Shown piece after piece: positions 34,310 through 43,289 of a stretch of DNA of 64,000 nucleotides; position 1 is the stretch's first letter; each line of letters opens with the position of its first letter. The DNA comes from Rhizobiales bacterium dw_265 (GTDB lineage Bacteria > Pseudomonadota > Alphaproteobacteria > Micropepsales > Micropepsaceae): the NCBI GenBank assembly GCA_018449595.1, contig JAAVUU010000003.1, positions 372,001 to 436,000 on the forward strand, in the 5' to 3' direction. The notes under the pieces were generated by a model, which ran no database searches, was not told the DNA's origin, and was given only the letters and a program-made list of their open reading frames with translations. The position numbers and the translations under genes are program-made.

Positions 34310-34855
34310 ATGGGAATTCTGCTGGCCTTTGCGCCATTCATCGCCTTCGCCCTTGTCGAAAGGATCGCGGGGACCGCGCCGGGGCTTGTCTGCGGCGCCG
34401 CGGTGTCCGCGCTGCTGGTCCTGCGCGACCTGCTGGACCGGAAAAAGGGCCTTAAAATCCTGGAATGCGGAACCCTGCTGCTGTTCGGCGGGCTCGCCGC
34501 TTATGCCCTGGCGGTCAGGCCGAACTGGCCCATCGTCGGCGTGCGCCTGGCGGTCGATAGCGGGCTGTTCCTGATCGTGCTGGCCTCGGTGGCGCTGCGC
34601 CAGCCCTTCACGCTGCAATATGCCCGCGAACAGGTCGCGCCGGAATTCTGGCAAACACCGCAGTTCATCCGCACCAATTATGCCATCACCCTGGCCTGGG
34701 CCGCGGCCTTCGCGGTGATGGTGGCCGCCGATATCGTCATGCTGTATGTCCCGGCGGTACCGATGCGCGCGGGCATCATCGTCACCATCCTGGCGCTGGT
34801 CGCGGCGGTGAAGTTCACCGGCTGGTATCCCGAGCGGGCGCACCAGGCGCCATGA
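34310..34855 (+). CDS. Hypothetical multi-pass membrane protein
   Basis: I do not recognise this 181-residue protein beyond its membrane nature. It has about five hydrophobic helices (ILLAFAPFIAFALVE, LVCGAAVSALLVL, TLLLFGGLAAYALAV, LFLIVLASVAL, AITLAWAAAFAVMVAA) and a soluble loop QPFTLQYAREQVAPEFW between helices 4 and 5. The ATG at 34310 has GGGGGAT upstream. Its stop overlaps the start of the ArsC-like gene as ATGA, so the two are co-translated. Confidence 0.65.
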   Translation: MGILLAFAPFIAFALVERIAGTAPGLVCGAAVSALLVLRDLLDRKKGLKILECGTLLLFGGLAAYALAVRPNWPIVGVRLAVDSGLFLIVLASVALRQPFTLQYAREQVAPEFWQTPQFIRTNYAITLAWAAAFAVMVAADIVMLYVPAVPMRAGIIVTILALVAAVKFTGWYPERAHQAP

Positions 34856-35214
34856 CCACCATGTACGGCATCCCGAACTGCGACACGATGAAAAAAGCCC
34901 GCAGCTGGCTGGAGGGCCACAAGGTCGCGTTCGCATTTCACGACTACAAGAAGTCCGGCATCGACAAGGCGACGCTGGAAGGCTGGGTAAAGCAGGTTGG
35001 CTGGGAGGTGCTGCTCAACCGCGCCGGCACCACCTTCAGGAAGCTGCCCGAGGCCGACAAGGCCGGTGTCACCGAAAAGAAGGCGATAGCCCTTATGCTG
35101 GCCCAGCCCGGCATGATCAAGCGCCCGGTGCTGGAGGCCAAAGGCAAGCTGACCGTCGGCTTCAAACCCGAGACTTACCAGGCGCTGTTCGGCGCGGCAT
35201 CCTTCAACGGCTGA
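34852..35214 (+). CDS. ArsC/Spx-family thioredoxin-fold protein (YffB-like)
   Basis: The 120-residue protein is an ArsC-like reductase of the YffB type. The N-terminal site reads YGIPNCDTMKKARSWL, with a single cysteine at residue 10, followed by FHDYKKSGI and the C-terminal KRPVLEAKGKLTVGF, where the arginine of the ArsC anion site sits. Only this one cysteine is present, as in YffB relatives that use glutathione. Arsenate reduction should not be assumed. It overlaps the membrane protein gene by 4 nt. Confidence 0.85.
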   Translation: MTTMYGIPNCDTMKKARSWLEGHKVAFAFHDYKKSGIDKATLEGWVKQVGWEVLLNRAGTTFRKLPEADKAGVTEKKAIALMLAQPGMIKRPVLEAKGKLTVGFKPETYQALFGAASFNG

Positions 35215-35233
35215 ATGTCCCAAGGAGAATCCC

Positions 35234-35656
35234 ATGGCGGAACTTGACAATTCTTTGGCCAATCCCCCGGTCAAAGGCGGCGCCATCGCCTATCTGTCCA
35301 TCGACGGCGCGGTGAAGGCGTTTGAATTCTACCGGAAGGCGTTTGCCGCCGAAGCCGCCGCCCTGATGCCGCCCGACGAAAAGGGCCGCACCATGCACGG
35401 CCATCTTTATATCAACGGCTCGTCGGTGATGCTGAGCGACTTCTATCCCGAGCATGGCCATGCGGTAACGCCGATATCCGGTTTCAGCATCATGCTGAAA
35501 GTGGACGATGCCGATGCCTGGTTCGACCGCGCGGTCACTGCCGGTTGCACCGCCCTGATGAAGCCGCAGAACATGTTCTGGGGCGACCGTTACGGCCAGC
35601 TAAAAGATCCGTTCGGCGTGGTGTGGGGAATCAATGGGCCCGTTACGACGGGGTGA
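35234..35656 (+). CDS. VOC-superfamily protein, PhnB/glyoxalase-like
   Basis: The 140-residue protein is a vicinal-oxygen-chelate fold of the PhnB/3-demethylubiquinone-like type: AIAYLSIDGAVKAFEFYRKA at the start, GRTMHGHLYINGSSVMLSD, and DRYGQLKDPFGVVWGI at the end. AAGGAG precedes the ATG. Its substrate is unknown; PhnB-like members are often without a proven reaction. It is followed after 3 nt by the broken DUF72 gene. Confidence 0.85.
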   Translation: MAELDNSLANPPVKGGAIAYLSIDGAVKAFEFYRKAFAAEAAALMPPDEKGRTMHGHLYINGSSVMLSDFYPEHGHAVTPISGFSIMLKVDDADAWFDRAVTAGCTALMKPQNMFWGDRYGQLKDPFGVVWGINGPVTTG

Positions 35657-35659
35657 TAG

Positions 35660-36455
35660 ATGGGCATCCATGTCGGCGTCGGCGGCTGGGTCTTTGCACC
35701 CTGGCGGGGCAACTTCTATCCCAAGGGCCTGCCGCAGAAGCGCGAGCTGGAATATGCCGCCACGCAGCTGACCGCCATCGAGATCAACGGCACCTAATTA
35801 CGGCTCGCAAAAGCCGGAAAGCTTCCGCAAATGGCATGACGAGACGCCCGAGGGTTTCGTCTTCGCCGTCAAGGGGCCGCGCTTCGCCACCAACCGGCGG
35901 GTGCTGGCGGAAGCCGGGCCTTCGATCGAGAAATTCTTCGCCAGCGGCGTCACCGAATTGAAAGGCAGGCTGGGGCCGGTGAACTGGCAGTTCATGGCGA
36001 CCAAGAAATTCGATGCGGAAGATTTCGAAGCCTTCCTGAAATTGCTGCCGAAGACGGTGGAGGGCGTGGCCATCCGCCATGCCGTGGAAGTGCGCCATGA
36101 CAGTTTCAAGGACAAGGCCTTCGTGGAACTGTGCCGCAAGCACGGCGTGGCGATCATCTTCGCCGCCGACAGCGGTTTTCCCACCATCGGCGATGTGACG
36201 GCGGATTTCGTCTATGCCCGGCTGATGGGCACCCAGGAAAAGGAAAAGCTGGGTTATCCCAAACCCATGCTCGCCACCTGGGCCGGGCGCGCACAGGACT
36301 GGGAGAAGGGCGGGGAGGCGCGGAAATTCGCGCTGGCCGACAAGCCCGCGCCCAAAAAGACGCGCGATGTCTTCCTGTTCGTCATCGGCGGCGCCAAGGA
36401 AAAGAATCCCGCCGCCGCGCAAGGCATCATCGCCGCGCTGAAATCCGGCGCATAG
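35660..36455 (+). pseudogene. DUF72 protein gene with a one-base frameshift
   Basis: The frame opens at 35660 (IHVGVGGWVFAPWRGNFYP, then TAIEINGT) and hits TAA at 35795-35797. The expected family sequence continues in another frame as YGSQKPESFRKWHDETPEGF to the end at 36455. DUF72 proteins read NGTYYGSQ at this point. Removing one A from CACCTAATTACGG restores that exactly, so this is a single-base insertion at about 35796. The rest of the frame is intact and well conserved, including PEGFVFAVKGPRF and HAVEVRHDSF. Either the gene has just been lost or the base is a sequencing error. DUF72 is a TIM-barrel family of unknown reaction. Confidence 0.85.
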
Positions 36456-36530
36456 GCGCATTGCGTCCGCCGCGCTTGCCAAGCGCCGCCGCCGCGCCGA
36501 GCATCGGCGCGGGATTTCGGGGAGACCGTC

Positions 36531-37133
36531 ATGCAACTGATCGGAATGCTGGACTCGCCTTATGTGCGGCGGGTGGCGGTGTCGCTGAAGGTGCTGGGCC
36601 TGGCGTTCGACCTGGACCAGGTGTCGGTGTTCCGCCATTTCGACCATTTCGCTTCGCTCAATCCCGTGGTGAAGGCGCCGACCCTGATCACCGATGATGG
36701 CGTGGTGCTGATGGACTCCAACTTGATCCTGCAGCATGTCCAGCATCTGGCGCCGCGCAGCCTGATGCCGGCCGACCGCGCCGCGCACGAGATCGCGCTG
36801 CGCCAGGTCGGCCTGGCGCTGGCGGCGTGCGAGAAAAGCGTCTCGGTGGTCTATGAGCGCAACCTGCGTCCGGCGGAGAAGCAGCACCAGCCCTGGCTGG
36901 ACCGCGTGCATGGCCAGTTGCTGTCCGCCTGGGGCGCGCTGGAACAGGAAGCCTCGGAAGACTGGTTCACCGGCGAACCGCTGATGCAGCCGCAGATCAC
37001 CACCGCGGTGGCCTGGCGCTTCACCCAGCATGTGGTGCCCGAACTGGCGCCGGCGGGCGATTTCCCGCGCCTGGCGGTGCTGTCGCTGCGCGCCGAGGCG
37101 CTCGCCCCGTTCAGAGAGACGGATTACGAATAA
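36531..37133 (+). CDS. Glutathione S-transferase family protein
   Basis: The 200-residue protein has an N-terminal thioredoxin fold (MQLIGMLDSPYVRRVAVSLK) with the cis-proline region in VVKAPTLITDDGVVLMDSN, where DSN binds the gamma-glutamyl part of glutathione. An all-helical C-terminal domain follows. GGGGAG precedes the ATG. The family detoxifies or isomerises small electrophiles; the substrate cannot be told. The last 23 bases overlap the 3' end of the convergent acetyltransferase gene. Confidence 0.85.
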   Translation: MQLIGMLDSPYVRRVAVSLKVLGLAFDLDQVSVFRHFDHFASLNPVVKAPTLITDDGVVLMDSNLILQHVQHLAPRSLMPADRAAHEIALRQVGLALAACEKSVSVVYERNLRPAEKQHQPWLDRVHGQLLSAWGALEQEASEDWFTGEPLMQPQITTAVAWRFTQHVVPELAPAGDFPRLAVLSLRAEALAPFRETDYE

Positions 37134-37791
37134 GCACTGTCATGGTCAGGGCCGCGCGCAGGCGAAAGCCCAGCGTCTCGTACAAGGCGAAGGCGCCGGC
37201 ATTGTGGGCATAGACGTGCAGGAAAGGCGTCTCGCCGCGATCCAGAATCCGTTGCGCCACGATCCGCATCAGCCCGCCGGCAAAGCCGCGCCCGCGATAA
37301 TCGGGATGTGTGCAGACGCCGCTGACCTCGGTGAAACCTGAGGGCTTCATGCGCTCTCCCGCCATGGCGACCAGCCGGCCATCCCGCTTCACGCCGATGA
37401 AGTCGCCCAGCCGGTGGGTCTTGTGAAAGAAGAAGCCGGGCTTGGTCAAAAGGGCGAGCGCCAGCATTTCCGCCGCATCGCCATCGCCCAGCGGCGTGAT
37501 TTCCAGGCCGGCATCGCCGGGCGCGATCCGCGCGGCGGTCATCTGGTTGCAGGCGACCTGCTGTTGCACCGTCACCGCCGGCGGCAGCGCGACATCGCCC
37601 ATTTCCACCAGCGCGATGCTATCGCCCGGCGCGATCAGCGCCGCCAGCCCGGACGGATCGGCGGGATCGGCGCTGGCGGCGAACAGGCCGTACGCATCGT
37701 CAAAACGCAACGCCCGGCCATCGCCGCGCGCCAGATGCGCCTGGCGCGACGTCAGGGCGTGCCATACCGGACGGTCCAGTGGATGAGACAT
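37111..37791 (-). CDS. GNAT-family N-acetyltransferase
   Basis: The 226-residue protein has a GNAT domain in its C-terminal half, with the acetyl-CoA-binding signature VCTHPDYRGRGFAGGLM (residues 162-178) and the terminal ALYETLGFRLR motif. The N-terminal 100 residues are of the FR47-like type and may bind the acceptor. It converges on, and overlaps, the GST gene by 23 bp, which is unusual but not rare. The acceptor is unknown. Confidence 0.82.
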   Translation of the reverse strand: MSHPLDRPVWHALTSRQAHLARGDGRALRFDDAYGLFAASADPADPSGLAALIAPGDSIALVEMGDVALPPAVTVQQQVACNQMTAARIAPGDAGLEITPLGDGDAAEMLALALLTKPGFFFHKTHRLGDFIGVKRDGRLVAMAGERMKPSGFTEVSGVCTHPDYRGRGFAGGLMRIVAQRILDRGETPFLHVYAHNAGAFALYETLGFRLRAALTMTVLIRNPSL

Positions 37792-38041
37792 GGAATGTTT
37801 CTAGCAGCAATGCCGCGCGGCGCAAAAGCGCCCATGGCTTGCGCATGTTTCCTCCGTAACCTGATCTATTACGGAACAATCGCATCCGCCGGTCACATTG
37901 AAACGCCGTCATGGTCGTGTCGGATTTGATCCTCACGCGCCATCGCGAAAAATTGCGACACATCATGAAACCGTTGCAAAACTTCGGCGGGCCTAACCCG
38001 CTAGCTCTTAACGCTGTAGTGGTCAGCGGGAGGGCGATGGC

Positions 38042-38791
38042 TTGGACCCCAAGCGCATCAACCACGCCTTGTTCGGCGCGTATTACGAAGAAGATATTTA
38101 CGATCGCTTTTGCGGCGCCCTGCCGCGCGCCGTGCGCCTGTTGCGGGCGCGCATTCCCCGGGCGATGCGCGCCCGCAACCTGATCTTCATTCATGTGCCG
38201 CGCGCCGCCGGCACCTCCATCGCGCGGGCGCTGTATGGCGATGGCTGCACCCGTCATCACAGCATGCGCTATTTCCATGCTCTGGACCCGCACTTCGCGG
38301 CTTCGGCGGACTCCTTCGCGGTGCTGCGCGATCCCTTCGACCGTTTCGCCTCGGCCTTCGCTTTTGTGGGGGCGGGGGGCACGCCGACGGCGCGGCTGAG
38401 CGCGGTGTTCGCGCACGAGACCCGGCATGTGAAGACGGTGGATGACTATCTCTCTTTCCTGGAGGGGCGCGGGCCGCTGGACCTGGATTTCGTGATGCGG
38501 CCGCAAAGCTGGTTCGTCTGCGACGGCGCCCATGGTGGTGATGTCCCGCTGGTGAAGGACTTGTTCCTGTATGGCGAAGACCAGGCGGCGCTTTTGGCCT
38601 ATCTGGCGCCGCAGCGGGTCGGCCCGCTGCCCTGGCTCAATCGCGGCAGCCGGTTGCCGCTGCTGCTGAACGCCCGCCAGCGCCGCCGCATCGAGGAACT
38701 TTATGCCCAGGATTTCGCGCTGATCGAATCGGTGCGCGCCGCGCGGCGCGGCGGCGATGCCCTGCGCGTGGCGGCGATCGCGGCGGAATAG
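38042..38791 (+). CDS. Sulfotransferase-family protein
   Basis: The 249-residue protein has the PAPS-binding loop of sulfotransferase family 2, IFIHVPRAAGTSIARAL (residues 48-64), and the 3'-phosphate site FAVLRDPFDRFASAFAF near 97. It probably transfers sulfate from PAPS to a carbohydrate or lipid. The start is TTG at 38042, supported by GGGAGGG about 8 nt upstream; no in-frame ATG lies near. It stands alone, with no sulfate-activation genes nearby. Confidence 0.78.
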   Translation: MDPKRINHALFGAYYEEDIYDRFCGALPRAVRLLRARIPRAMRARNLIFIHVPRAAGTSIARALYGDGCTRHHSMRYFHALDPHFAASADSFAVLRDPFDRFASAFAFVGAGGTPTARLSAVFAHETRHVKTVDDYLSFLEGRGPLDLDFVMRPQSWFVCDGAHGGDVPLVKDLFLYGEDQAALLAYLAPQRVGPLPWLNRGSRLPLLLNARQRRRIEELYAQDFALIESVRAARRGGDALRVAAIAAE

Positions 38792-38924
38792 ACGGCTTTT
38801 TGCACGGCCCTACTAGGTCTTGATAGGCTGTGCGGGACGCGCATACGCACCTGTGCGTAGTTGGGCATTGTGCTTGCCCATGCCCACCCCGCCCGGTTGA
38901 TTGCGCGTCCGGTGTTGGAGCGCT

Positions 38925-40373
38925 GTGTTGGAACAGGAAGCCTATCGTCACGTCCCCTATGATATCGAAGTCGAGCAGGCGCTGCTGGGCGCGATCCTGG
39001 CCGACAACCGGGCGATGGAGCGCGCCTCGGCGCTGCTGAAGGCCGAGCATTTCTACGACCCGCTGCATGCGCGCATCTTCGGCACCATGTCGCAGATGAT
39101 CGAGCGCGGCGGCGTGGTGGTGACGCCCCTGACCCTGCACGCCACCATGAAGTCCGATCCCGGCGTGATCGAAACCGGCGGCCAGGCCTATTTCGACGCC
39201 CTGCGCAGCGCCGCCCCCGCCATTCCCAATGTGCGCGACTATGCCAATATCCTGTCCGACCTGGCGGTGCGCCGCAGCCTGATCCGCATCGGCGAGGATA
39301 TCGTCAACACCGCCTATGACGCGCCCACCGAAAAGACCTCGCGCGACCAGATCGCCGAGGCCGAAAAGGCGCTTTATGCGGTGGCGGAAACCAACAAGTA
39401 TGGCGAAGGAGCGCTGGATTTCCACGAAGCCTTGAAGCGCACGGTGGAGGCGGCGGAACGCGCCGCCGCCCGCGGCGGGCGCATTTCCGGCGTCACCAGC
39501 GGCTTCACCGACATTGATAATCTCTTGGGCGGGTTGCAGCCGTCCGACCTGCTGATCCTGGCCGGGCGTCCCGGCATGGGCAAGACGGCGCTGGGCACCA
39601 ACATGGCCTTCCACGCCGCCCAGCAGTATATGCGCGACCTGGAATCCAACGCGGAATATCCGGCGGGCGCGCCGGTGCTGTTCTTCAGCCTGGAAATGGC
39701 GGCGCAGCAGCTTTCGGCGCGTATTCTCTCCGAACAGACCGAGATCGAGGTCTGGAAGATCCGCAACGGCCGCTTCAGCGAAAGCGAATGGGAGAAGTTC
39801 GTGCTTTCGATGCAGGACCTCTCCAGCCTGCCGCTTTATATTGACGATACCGGCGGCATCTCCATCGCCCAGATCGCGGCGCGCGCCCGGCGCATGAAGC
39901 GCGAAAAGAATATCGGACTTATCATTATCGATTACCTGCAGCTGGTGGAGCCGTCGCGCCGTCACGACAACCGGGTGCAGGAAATCACCGAAGTCACCAA
40001 GGGGCTCAAGACCCTGGCCAAGGAACTCAACATTCCCGTGCTGGCGCTGTCGCAGCTGTCGCGCGGCGTCGATGCCCGCGACGACAAGCGCCCGGTGCTG
40101 TCGGACCTGCGCGAATCCGGCTCCATCGAGCAGGACGCCGATGTGGTGATGTTCGTCTATCGCGAGGAATATTACTTGAAGACCCGCGAGCCCGATCCCG
40201 GCACCCCCGACCATGCCAAATGGATGGAAAAGCTCGACCGCGCCACCAACCGCGCCGAGGTGCTGGTGGAAAAGCACCGCCACGGCGCGACGCGCGCCAT
40301 TGGCCTGACGTTCGAAGGCCAGTTCACCCGCTTCTCGAACCTGGCCGACGACAGCTTCGCGCCGGGGCGTTAG
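38925..40373 (+). CDS. dnaB: Replicative DNA helicase DnaB
   Basis: This 482-residue hexameric helicase unwinds DNA at the replication fork. The N-terminal domain begins EQEAYRHVPYDIEVEQALLG. The RecA-type motor shows GRPGMGKTALGTN (Walker A), FFSLEMAAQQLSARIL, LIIIDYLQLVEPSRRHDN (Walker B) and LSQLSRGVDARDDKRP. Length is normal and there is no intein. The start is GTG 38925 or TTG 38928; GGAG at 38917-38920 suits either. As in many alphaproteobacteria alr follows, here after a glycosyltransferase gene on the opposite strand. Confidence 0.96.
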   Translation: MLEQEAYRHVPYDIEVEQALLGAILADNRAMERASALLKAEHFYDPLHARIFGTMSQMIERGGVVVTPLTLHATMKSDPGVIETGGQAYFDALRSAAPAIPNVRDYANILSDLAVRRSLIRIGEDIVNTAYDAPTEKTSRDQIAEAEKALYAVAETNKYGEGALDFHEALKRTVEAAERAAARGGRISGVTSGFTDIDNLLGGLQPSDLLILAGRPGMGKTALGTNMAFHAAQQYMRDLESNAEYPAGAPVLFFSLEMAAQQLSARILSEQTEIEVWKIRNGRFSESEWEKFVLSMQDLSSLPLYIDDTGGISIAQIAARARRMKREKNIGLIIIDYLQLVEPSRRHDNRVQEITEVTKGLKTLAKELNIPVLALSQLSRGVDARDDKRPVLSDLRESGSIEQDADVVMFVYREEYYLKTREPDPGTPDHAKWMEKLDRATNRAEVLVEKHRHGATRAIGLTFEGQFTRFSNLADDSFAPGR

Positions 40374-40380
40374 CGCGCCC

Positions 40381-40514
40381 TGTCATCCCCGGCGAGCATC
40401 GCCGCATAGCGGCGGTGCGAGGGAAGGGGACCCAGGCTTTCAACACCAGACGGGTTTTTGACATTCTGGGTCCCCTTCCCTCGCATCGCTATGCGATGCT
40501 CGCCAGGGATGACA
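40381..40514. repeat. Intergenic palindromic repeat, family A, copy 1
   Basis: Ends are TGTCATCCCCGGCGAG and its near-complement CTCGCCAGGGATGACA. The interior holds GAGGGAAGGGGACCCAG and CTGGGTCCCCTTCCCTC, so the whole 134 bp can fold into one long hairpin. It lies between the convergent dnaB and glycosyltransferase genes and could end transcription in both directions. Copy 2 is at 50476-50627. Confidence 0.75.
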
Positions 40515-40521
40515 TTGAGAG

Positions 40522-41301
40522 TCAATCAGTCGTCTTCACGGCCACGAACTTCGCGCCCTTGAGAAGCGCCGTGACCTGGCGCGGGATCAGCTTCAGGTCA
40601 TAGGCGAAACGGGTCAGTTCGCGCTTCACATAAGTCCATGACATCTGGCGCAGCTTGACGCGCGTGTTTTCGATATCCGACTTCGCGCCGACAAACTGTT
40701 CCTGCCGCGCGATGGCGGGCAGCAGCTGCCAGGGCGACAGGGCTGCGAACAGGGCCGAGTTGTTGGGATTGAACAGCAGGTGATCCACCGGCAGGTCAAA
40801 GCGCGTCTCTTCCAGCAGCATCTGCGCCGCGCGCCGTGACAGGATGTAAGCCGCCGCCCCGGTATGCCGCGACAGCATCCGGCCCATTTTAAAATCTTCG
40901 CCAACGGCGCGCAGGTCGGTCAGCAGCACCCGCTGCCCCGGCGGGCCGTAATGCTCCAGCTTCACCACCTCCACACCGGCGGGAAGCCAGCCGTCATCGC
41001 CCAGCAGCGCCCCGGCGCTCAACCGCACATCGTCTTCCAGGAACACCGCATGGGCCTCGCCGCCGGCCACGAACAGCGCCCAGGCGGCGCGGTGCGATAA
41101 AAGGCACGCCTTGTCGCCGCGCGGTATCTCCCCCAGCGGCGGCTTTCTCTGTCCTGGGGCAGCCGCGAACCAGCCGTCCAGCGCCGCCGGATCGGCGCTT
41201 GCCGCATCCACCGCCTCCACCCGCTCGCAGGCCGGAACCTGCACCCGCATGGCGGCCAGCCGGTCGGGTCGCCGCGCCAGGTTGATCAGATAGATTTTCA
41301 T
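40522..41301 (-). CDS. Glycosyltransferase family 25 (LOS/LPS-type)
   Basis: The 259-residue protein matches family 25: KIYLINLARRPDRLAAM at the start, GDKACLLSHRAAWALFV near 85, and the metal-binding HAVFLEDDVRL near 105. Family members add galactose or similar sugars to lipooligosaccharide. ATG 41301 fits the family start. It is divergent from the anchored proline-rich protein gene and convergent with dnaB. Confidence 0.82.
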   Translation of the reverse strand: MKIYLINLARRPDRLAAMRVQVPACERVEAVDAASADPAALDGWFAAAPGQRKPPLGEIPRGDKACLLSHRAAWALFVAGGEAHAVFLEDDVRLSAGALLGDDGWLPAGVEVVKLEHYGPPGQRVLLTDLRAVGEDFKMGRMLSRHTGAAAYILSRRAAQMLLEETRFDLPVDHLLFNPNNSALFAALSPWQLLPAIARQEQFVGAKSDIENTRVKLRQMSWTYVKRELTRFAYDLKLIPRQVTALLKGAKFVAVKTTD

Positions 41302-41416
41302 GGCCGCCGCGTTAGCATTTTTGCCGGTTTTCTGCCATTCGTCAGGCTTTTGGCCCTGTTTTGCAGTGTCAACGCCCTCTATATGGTGGGTCGGCGGGGA
41401 AGCGTTTGCGACGGAT

Positions 41417-42124
41417 TTGAGTGTTTTGGCCAACCAGACTGTCCTGACGCATCCGTTCCTGCGTCCCGGCGACCCCGGCACCCCGGCCGCGCTGCGGCGC
41501 GAGGGCCTGTCGCGCACCAGCTCCACCGTGCTGGTGGCGGGGCTGCATGTCCTGTTCGTGCTGTTCTTCGTGATCTCGATCCGGCCCTTCGACATGAAGG
41601 ACCGCCCCATCGTCGAAACCATCCTGACCCTGCCGCTGCCCGGCAACAACCAGCCGCGCGAAGAACCCACCAATCCGCAGATCCTGACCAATGCGCCGCC
41701 GCGCCTCAACACCGCGCCGATCACCATTCCCAAGCCCCCCATCGTCAAGCCGCAAGACCTGCCCAACAGCAACAACCCGCCCACCCAGGGCGACGTACTG
41801 GGCGCGGTCGGCCGGTCGCTGGCCTGCAGCGCCGGCAGCTGGGAGCATCTGACCACCGCCGAGCGCACGCGCTGCGGTCTCTATCCCTGGCGCGCCGCCA
41901 AGCTGCCCAACGGCTCGCTGGTGATGATCCCGCGCAGCGTGCTGCCCCGGCTGCGCGAGCCCAGCCCGGACGACGATCTGCGCGTCAGCGGCAGCGACGA
42001 AATCCAGCGCGACATCCGCCGCAATCCCGGCTGTCCCATCATGCAGAACACGCCCTGCCTGCATCCCGCCGAGGGCGGCGCCAGCATCAATATCCTTGGC
42101 GGCAACAATGGGGACAACAACTAG
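41417..42124 (+). CDS. Proline-rich single-span membrane protein (unknown)
   Basis: I do not recognise this protein of about 235 residues. A membrane helix (TVLVAGLHVLFVLFFVISI, near residues 35-53) follows a short cytoplasmic part. Next come a Pro/Asn-rich periplasmic stretch (NAPPRLNTAPITIPKPP) and a C-terminal region with four cysteines that may form disulfides. It resembles a TonB-like layout but lacks the TonB C-terminal fold. The start is uncertain: TTG 41417 is my choice, and the open frame reaches back to ATG 41300. Its TAG overlaps the GTG of alr by one base, so it is probably co-translated with alr. Confidence 0.55.
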   Translation: MSVLANQTVLTHPFLRPGDPGTPAALRREGLSRTSSTVLVAGLHVLFVLFFVISIRPFDMKDRPIVETILTLPLPGNNQPREEPTNPQILTNAPPRLNTAPITIPKPPIVKPQDLPNSNNPPTQGDVLGAVGRSLACSAGSWEHLTTAERTRCGLYPWRAAKLPNGSLVMIPRSVLPRLREPSPDDDLRVSGSDEIQRDIRRNPGCPIMQNTPCLHPAEGGASINILGGNNGDNN

Positions 42125-43287
42125 TGGACGCCGCCGCCGACCGCCGTCATCCTGAGCCTATGGAAGCGGACTTTGAGGCTGCAAGCCTGCGCGTGCGCCT
42201 GCCGGCGATCGCCGCCAACTACCGCACCTATCGCCGCATGGCGGGGCCCTGCGCGGTGGCGGCGGTGGTCAAGGCCGATGCCTACGGCCTGGGTGCGGCG
42301 CGCGTGGCCCCGGCACTGGCCGATGCGGGTTGCGATTCCTTTTTCGTGGCGCGGCTGGAGGAAGGCGTTGCGCTGCGCCCTGCCGTGCCGCAAGCGCGCA
42401 TCTTCGTGCTGGACGGCGCGCCGCCCGATGCGGTGCCGGCGCTGATCACCCATCGCCTGACGCCGGTGCTGAACAGCCTGGCCCAGGTCGCGGCCTGGTC
42501 GGCGGCGGCCGGGGCGGCGCACAGCGCGCTGGATGCGGTGGTCCATGTCGATACCGGCATGAACCGGCTGGGACTGGCGGCGGACGAACTGGCCATCCTG
42601 GCGGCGGAGGCGGGCCGGCGGCTCGCGGGCCTGAACCTGGTGCTGGTGATGAGCCATCTGGCCTGCAGCGACGAACCGGGCGATGCGCTGAATGCCCGCC
42701 AGTTGTCGCGCTTCCGCCAGGCGCTGGCGATGCTGCCGCCCGCGCCCGCCAGCCTGGCCGCCAGCCATGGCACCATGCTGGGCCTGGATTATCACTTCGA
42801 CCTGGTGCGGCCCGGCGTGGCGCTTTACGGGGCCAATCCGCAGGAAGGCAGCGCCCCCAACCTGATGCAGACCGCCGCCGTGCTGACCGGGCGGGTGCTG
42901 CAGGTCCGCTCAATTGACTCGGGCGAGAGCGTTGGCTACGCAGCCACCTTCCGCGCGAAAAGGCCCAGCATGCTTGCCACCGTGGCGCTTGGATATGCCG
43001 ACGGCATCCCCCGCACGCTTTCAAGCGTGGGCATGGCGGCGCTGAACGGCGCGCGGGTGCCGATCCTGGGCCGGGTCTCGATGGATACCACCATCCTGGA
43101 CGTTACCGACATGGCCGAGTCGCCCGCCACCGGCGATGAAGCCGAACTGCTGGGCGATACCATCACCCTGGGCGAGGTGGCCAAGGCCGCCGGCACCAAC
43201 GAATATGAAATCCTCACCCGGTTGCGCCGGGTGCCGCGCGTGTATGTAGAGGGGAGCGTCGGCGCGAGCCGGAGCGACAAAGAATAA
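42124..43287 (+). CDS. alr: Alanine racemase
   Basis: This PLP enzyme makes D-alanine for peptidoglycan. The PLP lysine is K50 in AVVKADAYGLGA and the second catalytic residue is Tyr272 in SVGYAATFR. Other family blocks are HVDTGMNRLGL and VRPGVALYGANP. The C-terminal beta domain has ALGYADGIPRTLS and LGRVSMDTTILDVT. GTG 42124 overlaps the upstream stop and has GGGGA before it; ATG 42160 is a later alternative without a ribosome site. A much longer open frame from 41350 is not coding upstream of this point. It starts a run with mlaE and mlaF. Confidence 0.93.
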   Translation: MDAAADRRHPEPMEADFEAASLRVRLPAIAANYRTYRRMAGPCAVAAVVKADAYGLGAARVAPALADAGCDSFFVARLEEGVALRPAVPQARIFVLDGAPPDAVPALITHRLTPVLNSLAQVAAWSAAAGAAHSALDAVVHVDTGMNRLGLAADELAILAAEAGRRLAGLNLVLVMSHLACSDEPGDALNARQLSRFRQALAMLPPAPASLAASHGTMLGLDYHFDLVRPGVALYGANPQEGSAPNLMQTAAVLTGRVLQVRSIDSGESVGYAATFRAKRPSMLATVALGYADGIPRTLSSVGMAALNGARVPILGRVSMDTTILDVTDMAESPATGDEAELLGDTITLGEVAKAAGTNEYEILTRLRRVPRVYVEGSVGASRSDKE

Positions 43288-43289
43288 GC

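Noticed and set aside
34852..35214. True arsenate reductase
   Set aside because: Only one cysteine is present and there are no ars genes nearby; YffB-like is the safer call.
41350..42123. Upstream extension of the alr frame to 645 residues
   Set aside because: The extra 258 residues are Arg/Pro/Gln-rich shadow sequence of the anchored protein gene; the racemase fold begins after 42160.
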